From Chloroflexota bacterium (lineage in GTDB: Bacteria; Chloroflexota; FW602-bin22; JACPRP01): DNA of 46,398 bases. Both the position numbers and the translations under genes were made by a program. Under the pieces are notes generated by a model. It saw only the letters and a list, made by a program, of their open reading frames with translations, did not search any database and was not told where the DNA came from. The DNA is taken from positions 1-46,398 of the forward strand of contig JACQUC010000150.1 in NCBI GenBank assembly GCA_016210495.1, read 5' to 3'. This document shows, piece by piece, positions 8,093 through 14,301 of the stretch; position 1 is the stretch's first letter, and every line of letters starts with the position of its first letter.

Positions 8093-8815
8093 GTGAAATC
8101 TGTGTCCGAATTGACTGTTAAGATATTCGCCGATGGTGCGGACAAACCAGGCATGCTCGAGATGTATGACAGGCCGTACATCAAAGGATTTACGACCAAC
8201 CCCACGCTCATGCGCAAGGCAGGCGTATCGGACTACCGCGCATTTGCGCTGGATATCCTTGAGGTGATACGCGATCGACCTGTGTGCTTTGAGGTGCTGT
8301 CCGACGAGTTCGGTGAGATGGAGCGTCAGGCGCACGCGATCGGCAAATGGGGTGAGAACGTTTACGTGAAGATTCCGATTACCAACACCCGAGGGGAATC
8401 CAGCGCCGTCCTCATCCGTGATCTATCTCAGGCAGGCGTAAAACTCAACGTGACGGCGTTGACGGCGCTGGACCAGGTTAGCAGCGCGAGCGCAGCGCTG
8501 TCAGGAGGTGCCCCTGCCTTCGTCTCGGTCTTCGCCGGCCGTGTGGCGGATACCGGTCGCGATCCGGTGCCTCTTATGGCCGCGGCTGTGGAGCTCGTGC
8601 GGATGCACCGGAACGTCGAATTAATCTGGGCAAGTCCTCGGGAGCTGCTCAATATCTTGCAGGCAGACGCGATAGGCTGCCATATCATCACCGTCACCAA
8701 CGACATCCTGAAAAAGCTCGACCTTGTGGGCAAGGACTTGCACGAATACTCTCTGGACACGGTGCGACAGTTTTACAGCGACGCCGTGAGTGCGGGGTTC
8801 TCCCTACCGACCTGA
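8093..8815 (+). CDS. Transaldolase family protein
   Basis: The 240-residue TIM barrel belongs to the small transaldolase / fructose-6-phosphate aldolase family. It has IFADGAD at residue 11, TTNPTLMRKAG near 34, the Schiff-base lysine in VYVKIPIT (Lys93) and LNVTALTALDQ near 118. Transaldolase exchanges three-carbon units and can supply sedoheptulose 7-phosphate, the GmhA substrate. That makes its place behind the SIS, HAD and nucleotidyltransferase genes meaningful (inference). The GTG at 8093 follows a long purine-rich stretch (8077-8091) that should act as the ribosome site. A 91-base gap separates it from the previous gene. Confidence 0.87.
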   Translation: MKSVSELTVKIFADGADKPGMLEMYDRPYIKGFTTNPTLMRKAGVSDYRAFALDILEVIRDRPVCFEVLSDEFGEMERQAHAIGKWGENVYVKIPITNTRGESSAVLIRDLSQAGVKLNVTALTALDQVSSASAALSGGAPAFVSVFAGRVADTGRDPVPLMAAAVELVRMHRNVELIWASPRELLNILQADAIGCHIITVTNDILKKLDLVGKDLHEYSLDTVRQFYSDAVSAGFSLPT

Positions 8816-9570
8816 CGTCGATCACAACGCTTGCACTGACGAACACCGTGCCTCGTGCAAGAAAAAGATCGCCGGCCTGGAGATCGAGATGTTCATCGAA
8901 TGGCAAGAGAGCGGCTCGTCGATGTGAGCCTCGATCAGAAAGCCGTTCGCCGTGATGCTCCACGAGAGGCCCCTGCTGTTGCATATGACTAACCGAGTAC
9001 TAGGGAAAGTAGTCGCCTACGTGCTGACGTCGGCCCTCGGCGTGGCCGGTCTATGGAAAGTAGGGAACTCGTCGACAAGCGTTGGCCGGGTCGTCACGGG
9101 CGAGTTGTCGTCGGGCAGCAATGCATCAAGGGGGTTGCCTGGTATCTTGGAGGGGAAGAACAGTTGCGGCTTAACGTCCGGGTCTTTGTGTTCACTCTGG
9201 CTCCAAATCTGGATTTGCCAGAGCCAGTAACCTGGCACAGGATCGTCCCAAGTCGAGGGCCAGGAGGAACGCCCAAACCTCAAACCGATGGTGCCTTCCA
9301 ACAGCGGCATGGGAATGCAGCACACTTGCCCGCAACAAGGAAGGCGGGGTTCGAGGTACTGGAACTCTAATGCCATGGCGAGGTGTATTCCTTAACCTCG
9401 CCGTAGCACAATTTCGGAACATTTGGGACCTCACTGCGGTCGCGGCAAGTGAACGGGTCCTCGGAAGCGTGCCGATGAACCGCAACAAGCAAGCGACAGT
9501 GACGCCGGCAGCATTGCTGGAGGGATGGGAGCACCGATGAACAGGCAAATCGCTCTCCCGTTCAGTCGTT
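8816..9570. other. 755-base scar region without an intact gene
   Basis: No full gene is supported here. It contains a stem of seven base pairs (8830-8836 with 8855-8861) just after the transaldolase, a fragment homologous to the flippase-like gene (9018-9157) and an eight-base-pair hairpin (9377-9384 with 9395-9402). The open frames on both strands have no recognisable motif and unlikely composition. The region looks like the debris of a deletion or recombination within the locus. Confidence 0.6.
9018..9157 (+). pseudogene. Fragment of a flippase-like gene (3' end only)
   Basis: Translation gives YVLTSALGVAGLWKVGNSS then SVGRVVTGELSSGSNAS, which aligns with the C terminus of the protein encoded at 5223-6254 (YLLTSALGVAGLWKLGSS.., VGRVVKSELSSGSSAS). 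DNA similarity runs from about 6126 to 6266 in the original, past its stop codon into the GGAGGGG before the epimerase gene, at about four in five bases by eye. The first 300 or so codons are absent, so this is a non-functional remnant of a duplicated or partly deleted gene. Confidence 0.8.
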
Positions 9571-10296
9571 TCACAAAGCGTTCGTGGGTTGTCTGAGAAC
9601 GCTCTTCGCGACGCAGACCAAAGAAAGCCCAATGGGTGGGCGAATGACGCGCTCGAGAATTCTCAGCCATGGCACGATTACCCTGTCATAGAAAATGATT
9701 TGCCCGTGAGACTCCTCGTTTCTCCTCAGGATGTGACCGTTGTATAGCCAACCCATAATTCCCAGTAGGTTCATCCACGAAATGTGCTCGACGTGGTATC
9801 CGGCTTGATCCAAGGAACGACGCAGCGACGACACTGAGTAACGTCGATAGTGCCCCAGAGCCCGATCAACAGGGCTGAAGATAGAAGATAGTGCCGGCAC
9901 AATGAGTAGCAGACGACCGCCTGGCACGAGTATGTCTGCTATGTTCTTTAGAGCAGTAACATCTTGCTCCACGTGCTCGAGGACATTGAAGCAAATCGCC
10001 GTGTCACACCGATGCTCCGCGAGTGAGCGCAGTGCAGGGTCAGCGACGTCACCGTGGTAAACAAAGACCTTGGGATTTGACCTAAATCGTTCCTTAAGCA
10101 GGGCAACGGCCTCGGGATGAATCTCCACGCAGACTGTGACGTCAGCGTCCACAAGAAACTGGGTATAGTTACCAATGCCCGCACCGATTTCGAGAACGCG
10201 TTTTCCAATGTGCGGACTCACCTGGTCGAAGAGCCAGCGGCGATAGTTGCTCGCGTTCTTCATTATTTCAAGATCTGAAATAGTTATGTCTGGCAC
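9571..10296 (-). CDS. Class I SAM-dependent methyltransferase
   Basis: A 241-residue protein with a standard Rossmann methyltransferase core: motif I VLEIGAGIGNYT at residues 34-45, an acidic motif II (CVEIHPEA near 56), FNVLEHVEQD near 104 and LVPGGRLLLIVPA near 124. The C-terminal third (RAMGHYRRYS.., NLLGIMGWLYNG) is of the kind seen in methyltransferases and transferases of cell-surface glycan loci. The substrate is unknown. It lies on the minus strand downstream of the glycosyltransferase at 10392 and is probably co-transcribed with it. Both run against the surrounding locus. Confidence 0.85.
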   Translation of the reverse strand: MPDITISDLEIMKNASNYRRWLFDQVSPHIGKRVLEIGAGIGNYTQFLVDADVTVCVEIHPEAVALLKERFRSNPKVFVYHGDVADPALRSLAEHRCDTAICFNVLEHVEQDVTALKNIADILVPGGRLLLIVPALSSIFSPVDRALGHYRRYSVSSLRRSLDQAGYHVEHISWMNLLGIMGWLYNGHILRRNEESHGQIIFYDRVIVPWLRILERVIRPPIGLSLVCVAKSVLRQPTNAL

Positions 10297-10391
10297 AATT
10301 GCCTGCTCCGATTGCCAAGATCAGACGTCTACTTGACGTGCGACATAAAAACGCTCTCGAAGCGCTTCCCTCAGAAACCGTTCGAGGGGAG

Positions 10392-11522
10392 TTACTCTTG
10401 CAGTCTTTCGGGCGCAGTTTCAGGGCTGGCGCTTAGGGCGCGCACGAGGGAGTCCAATTCCCGAAACCGATGATTGATCGTGTGCAGTATGAGTCCTACA
10501 GTGCCGCACAAAGTGCCAGCAAGGACCATACCAACGGCCAAGATTGCAGAGGGCAAGTGGAGCACGAGCCCCGTGCGCACGTACTCATCCACGGCTACGA
10601 ATCCTGGGACTAACCCCGTGCCAACGAACACAAGTCCTGTCGTCCCAAACACGGTAAGTGGTTTGTAATCACGCAGTAATGAGGCAATCGTCCAGAGGAT
10701 TCTGAAGCCATCCTGCAAATGGCGAATCTTAGAATAGCTTCCTTCGGGACGACGCCCCAGCACGATCGGTAATTCCATCAGCAAGTAACCTCTTTCCAAT
10801 GCCTTGAGCGTCATTTCCACTTCTACCTCGAAGCCCGTCTTGAACAGTGGCAGCCCCCTAACGAAAGCGTGAGACATCGTCCGAAACCCGCTTAAGACAT
10901 CACTGAGTTGAGTGCCGAAGGTCGCATTCACCAAGTACAGGAAGATCTTGTTGCCCAGCAGGTTCAGGCGACGAAACTGGCTATTATCCACCGCAAGACG
11001 GGAACCGACCACCATGTCTGCCGTGCCTTCCAATATGGGTTCAACCAGTTTGTGCACGGCGTCAGCAGGGTAGGTATCATCCCCGTCGACCATAACGTAA
11101 ATGTCCGCCTGGATCCGCTGAAATGCTGATTTTATAGCATATCCCTTTCCACGTCGTCTTTCAGCGATGATTAGCGCGCCAGCCTCGATCGCTTCTGACA
11201 CAGTTCTATCTGATGAATTGTTGTCGACCACGTAAATCGCTGCATCTGCCAGTTGTTCCCTGAAATCACGAACAACTTTGCCTATTGTCTTCTCCTCGTT
11301 GAGGCAGGGTATGATCACCGCTATCCTAGGTAGTTTCTTCTCCAGCACTGTCGAGTGCCACAGTTTTGGAGAATTCCCTTCTAGACCTAGAGCACCTGTG
11401 TGAGAGGCTTCCATATCTTCCGACGTCCTGCTACGTTGACCTTTGCTTGCTGTCCGAATGCCTTGGTCCACAGCCTGGGAGCTGTCAACTCCGTACCACT
11501 CAATTGCGGACGGCCCAGCCAT
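10392..11522 (-). CDS. Membrane-anchored glycosyltransferase family 2
   Basis: This 376-residue protein has a GT2 domain from about residue 66 (IAVIIPCLNEEKTI, VVDNNSSDRT, VDGDDTYPAD, VGSRL) followed by two C-terminal membrane segments (about 295-360). That layout is typical of polyprenyl-phosphate glucosyl- or mannosyl-transferases (GtrB/DPM1 type). The first 60 or so residues are non-conserved. The ATG at 11522 fits a near-consensus promoter 17 bases beyond the expected transcript start; an internal ATG at residue 37 is an alternative. It is transcribed away from the broken transposases. Its likely product is a lipid-linked sugar donor for extracytoplasmic transferases. Confidence 0.86.
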   Translation of the reverse strand: MAGPSAIEWYGVDSSQAVDQGIRTASKGQRSRTSEDMEASHTGALGLEGNSPKLWHSTVLEKKLPRIAVIIPCLNEEKTIGKVVRDFREQLADAAIYVVDNNSSDRTVSEAIEAGALIIAERRRGKGYAIKSAFQRIQADIYVMVDGDDTYPADAVHKLVEPILEGTADMVVGSRLAVDNSQFRRLNLLGNKIFLYLVNATFGTQLSDVLSGFRTMSHAFVRGLPLFKTGFEVEVEMTLKALERGYLLMELPIVLGRRPEGSYSKIRHLQDGFRILWTIASLLRDYKPLTVFGTTGLVFVGTGLVPGFVAVDEYVRTGLVLHLPSAILAVGMVLAGTLCGTVGLILHTINHRFRELDSLVRALSASPETAPERLQE

Positions 11523-11545
11523 CGCTAACTTTGTTTGACGTGGGC

Positions 11546-11574
11546 ATTGTAGCCTAGTCCTGCCGGCTCGTCAA
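11546..11574 (-). promoter_or_regulatory. Promoter of the minus-strand glycosyltransferase
   Basis: On the minus strand TTGACG (11574-11569), a 17-base spacer and TACAAT (11551-11546). The transcript would start near 11539, giving a leader of about 17 bases to the ATG at 11522. The -35 lies about 20 bases from the end of the broken insertion sequence. Confidence 0.75.
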
Positions 11575-11592
11575 GGACACGCGTTGACTCAT

Positions 11593-11648
11593 AATTATTG
11601 TTACCGAGGGGTGTATCTTTGCTTCAAAATTACTGTTACCAGAGGGGG
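11593..11648 (+). repeat. Two direct repeats at the left end of a broken insertion sequence
   Basis: AATTATTGTTACC (11593-11605) followed by GAGGGG, and AATTACTGTTACC (11628-11640) followed by AGAGGGGG, are repeated with a 35-base period directly before the transposase gene. Spaced copies like this are typical of transposase-binding sites in an insertion-sequence end. The matching right end is not present. Confidence 0.65.
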
Positions 11649-11656
11649 ATTGAGAT

Positions 11657-12267
11657 GTGGCAGGAATGTCTCGAAGCAGCATACACGAACTGGCCGCGGC
11701 ACTACGAGTGCGATACCAGGCGGCAGACCGCGCGAAGAAGAAGGCGATCCTGGACGAGTTCCTGGCCGTGAGCGATTACCATCGCAAGTCGGCGATCCGG
11801 CTCCTTCTGCTTACACGCGGGATAAGGCCGCGCAGAGTCTCGTCCGGTAGACGGCCGGTTCGGCCTTCAATATACGCACCGGCTATTGCGGCGCTCCAAG
11901 TGTTGTGGGAGGGCGCCGGCTGCATATGCTCCCGGCGGCTGCAGCCCTTCCTACCCAAATTGCTGACGGTTTTGCGCCGTCACGGCGGTCTGGTCGTGCA
12001 GCCCGAGGTCGAGGAACTCCTGTGCAAGATGAGCATCTCCACTATGGACAGGCTGCTGTACCCCTTGCGCCAGGGCTATCCTCGCCGAGTGTTAAGCACC
12101 ACCAAGGCCGGGAGGCTATTGAAGGAGTCGATTCCGCTGCGCACTTTTGCAGATTGGAACGAGGAACGGCCAGGGTTCCTGGAAGCGGATCTCGTGGCGC
12201 ACTGCGGTGACAGCGCCGAAGGCTTCTATCTCTGCACTCTAAGTACGGTTGACATCCTGACAGGCTG
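11657..12267 (+). pseudogene. Truncated DDE integrase-type transposase
   Basis: The frame starts at GTG 11657 (AGAGGGGG nine bases upstream) or ATG 11666. It shows an N-terminal helical DNA-binding part (RAKKKAILDEFLAVSDYHRK near residue 25) and the start of an RNase H-like catalytic core (GFLEADLVAHCGD near 165, holding the first catalytic Asp, then TLSTVDILTGW). At DILTGW homology stops, before the second Asp and the Glu. The frame runs on to 12382 through antisense of another transposase. The protein is about half the expected length and must be inactive. Confidence 0.8.
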
Positions 12268-12423
12268 GCTCTCATTCCCTGGCAATAGACGCCACGATAC
12301 TAGAAAAGCCCGACCGCGTGATACATTGCACAGGGCCACGACCTGCCAGTCGTCGTGCAAGCCAGTTGCATCTATGGCATAAGTGTTGCCGCGTACCAGC
12401 CCTCGCTTGAATATCTCGCTCAC
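12268..12423 (-). pseudogene. Internal fragment of an IS4-type transposase
   Basis: Read on the minus strand this stretch encodes EIFKRGLVRGNTYAIDATGL continuing through VVALCNVSRGRAFLVSWRLL, a pattern I recognise from the first catalytic region of IS4-like DDE transposases (IDATGL carries the first Asp). Only about 52 codons remain, without start, second Asp or Glu. It is joined back to back with the truncated plus-strand transposase at about 12265. Confidence 0.6.
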
Positions 12424-12426
12424 GCA

Positions 12427-12490
12427 TTGCGGCCGCCGAATCTTTCTGCTATACTGGTGAACCGCCTGACCAAAGGTCCGGACGGCGCAT
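12427..12490 (+). promoter_or_regulatory. Promoter with leader, copy 1 of a duplicated module
   Basis: TTGCGG (12427-12432), 17 bases, TATACT (12450-12455) with extended TGC. The -10, the following 35 or so bases (AACCGCCTGACCAAAGGTCC) and the end of the spacer recur at 19447-19510 with few changes. It should drive the membrane glycosyltransferase at 12524 from near 12462. Confidence 0.75.
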
Positions 12491-12523
12491 TGTCTCGCTG
12501 GGCCACCTGCCCAACGCGGAGGG

Positions 12524-14299
12524 ATGACAGTGTCCCCAGGTACAAAAGAATCTAGGGACAGCTCTGCTGAGCAGACGAAGCCGACAGACAACCCATCTGT
12601 TGAAGTAACTTGCGACTTACCGATTGGACGTCAACCGGCTGGCGAACTAAGCTGGAAATTGGCGTTGACCATCGGGCTGGTTTCCGCAATCCTTTTTGTC
12701 ACACTGAGCAGTGTACGCCTCACAGCTCAAGGGCTGTACTACGACGAGCTTCATCAAGCAACTGCATCGTTTGCCTACAAGGGAACGAGTCCGGAGATGT
12801 TCTCCACTTATGCCATAAACGGAATACCTGTGTTGAATATGCCGTACAGTGGTGCACTAAAGACGGCTGTGTACGGTCTTTACCTCAAGTTCTCGGGCGC
12901 GAGCTTTAGCGTGCCGAGTTGGAGGCTCTTGGGCATTCTTTTTGTAAGCCTGGGGCTGCTCCTGTTCTGTGTTATTGCCCGGCGCGGTTTGCCATTCGCA
13001 GCTATGCTCGCTTTCTTGCTGATTCTTACCGACACAACCGTGGTGTTGGCTAGTCGCCACGATTGGGGCCCAGTCGCTTTGGCCCTGTTACTCCGCCTCC
13101 TGTTTGTTGCGATCTGGATACGAGGGGAAGCAGGAGGATCGCCCTCGGCAAAGAACACTTTCTCTCTCGGGGTGCTGTTTGGCCTGTCAGTTTTCGAGAA
13201 GATCAGCTCTCTTATTCTCATTCTCCCGTTAGCACTTATGCTGAGCCTTACTGGCAGCAGGCGATCCCCCCGCCACGCGGTGGCTGTCGCTGGCGGTTTG
13301 GTGGCGGGGGCATCGCCCCTAATTTACGTCAACCTGGACACATTGTTTCGCACGGGCTCGCTGATCTCCTTCAACGGCCCCCCTGTGGCGTTCACTGGGT
13401 CCCTGTCTGGGTTCGTGAAGTACGTTTCCGAATACCTTACTCTTGGTAATGGCTCGCTCTTGAGCAGCTTCATCTTGGGCAGAACCGTGCCCGGCTTGTA
13501 CTCCCAAATGGAGGGTCCGCTCGTTGGTGCTCTCCTCCTCCTGGTTGCGGCCATTGGTATCCTACGCTGGAAAAGCAACAGGTTGCTGCGCCTGTCCGCA
13601 GTAGTGCTGGTATCGTACCTGGTCGTGGGCATCGGCATCTTTCTGTCTCCTGTGCCCACCTGGGTGCATCACTGGATTACGGGGACGCCGTTTCAGTACG
13701 CGGCTATTTCGCTGGCGGTTGCTGGACTCTTTGGCGTCAGTCAAAGGCTCGATCCTCGCGACCAGCTTCTTCGAGTTGCCATCATGGCTCTTGTCTCCTC
13801 GCTAGTCGTAGCGCGATTGATCGGCGTCGCATCGGTCGAGGACTCACTCGCTCGTGGAGAGGCATCACTGGATTGGGATCCCTCTCTAACCGAGGTTGGC
13901 CTCTTTGCGGCTCAACGGGCCGATGAAGCCATATTTATCGCGGCTGACTGGGGGGTTGCAACGCAGATCTACTCCCTTTCGGATGGGCAACCGGGTCTTG
14001 TCTACCAACTCGTTTGGAACTATAAAGGCCCCAAGGACCTGCAACGCATTGCGGAGAGTGCAGGAAAGGATAGCCTTTACGTAGTTGCAAAGAAGCCGAG
14101 GTCACCCGTGAACCCAGAGGTCACAGGCCGCATACTGCGTGATATCGTAGAGCTGCCAGGTTGGCAGGAGATGCCTGTTGAGAACGAGATTGCGGATTTG
14201 AGAGCAGTTGAAGTACGAAAGTTCTCGCCTATCCCATCAAACCCGCGTAATGTGCAGAAAGATCCTTTCCACGCTGTGCAAGAGAGAGAGGCACGCTGA
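12524..14299 (+). CDS. GT39-like membrane glycosyltransferase
   Basis: A 591-residue protein with a hydrophilic N terminus of about 43 residues, then ten or so membrane segments and a soluble C-terminal domain of about 130 residues. The acidic pair in the first outside loop (GLYYDELHQAT, Asp74-Glu75) is the hallmark of the GT39/ArnT/GT-C class, which transfers sugars from polyprenyl-phosphate donors on the outer face. The substrate is unknown. The ATG at 12524 has its purine-rich site (GCGGAGGG) directly adjacent, so GTG at 12530, six bases away from it, may be the real start. The next gene begins two bases after the stop, so both are one transcript. Confidence 0.8.
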   Translation: MTVSPGTKESRDSSAEQTKPTDNPSVEVTCDLPIGRQPAGELSWKLALTIGLVSAILFVTLSSVRLTAQGLYYDELHQATASFAYKGTSPEMFSTYAINGIPVLNMPYSGALKTAVYGLYLKFSGASFSVPSWRLLGILFVSLGLLLFCVIARRGLPFAAMLAFLLILTDTTVVLASRHDWGPVALALLLRLLFVAIWIRGEAGGSPSAKNTFSLGVLFGLSVFEKISSLILILPLALMLSLTGSRRSPRHAVAVAGGLVAGASPLIYVNLDTLFRTGSLISFNGPPVAFTGSLSGFVKYVSEYLTLGNGSLLSSFILGRTVPGLYSQMEGPLVGALLLLVAAIGILRWKSNRLLRLSAVVLVSYLVVGIGIFLSPVPTWVHHWITGTPFQYAAISLAVAGLFGVSQRLDPRDQLLRVAIMALVSSLVVARLIGVASVEDSLARGEASLDWDPSLTEVGLFAAQRADEAIFIAADWGVATQIYSLSDGQPGLVYQLVWNYKGPKDLQRIAESAGKDSLYVVAKKPRSPVNPEVTGRILRDIVELPGWQEMPVENEIADLRAVEVRKFSPIPSNPRNVQKDPFHAVQEREAR

Positions 14300-14301
14300 C
14301 T

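Noticed and set aside
9017..9376. Minus-strand frames across the scar region (also 9192-9632) and the plus-strand frame 9053-9370
   Set aside because: No family motif, and the flippase fragment explains the plus-strand similarity in a different frame; no ribosome sites.
12355..12555. A small plus-strand frame before the membrane glycosyltransferase
   Set aside because: It is antisense to the IS4-like fragment and then runs through the promoter module.
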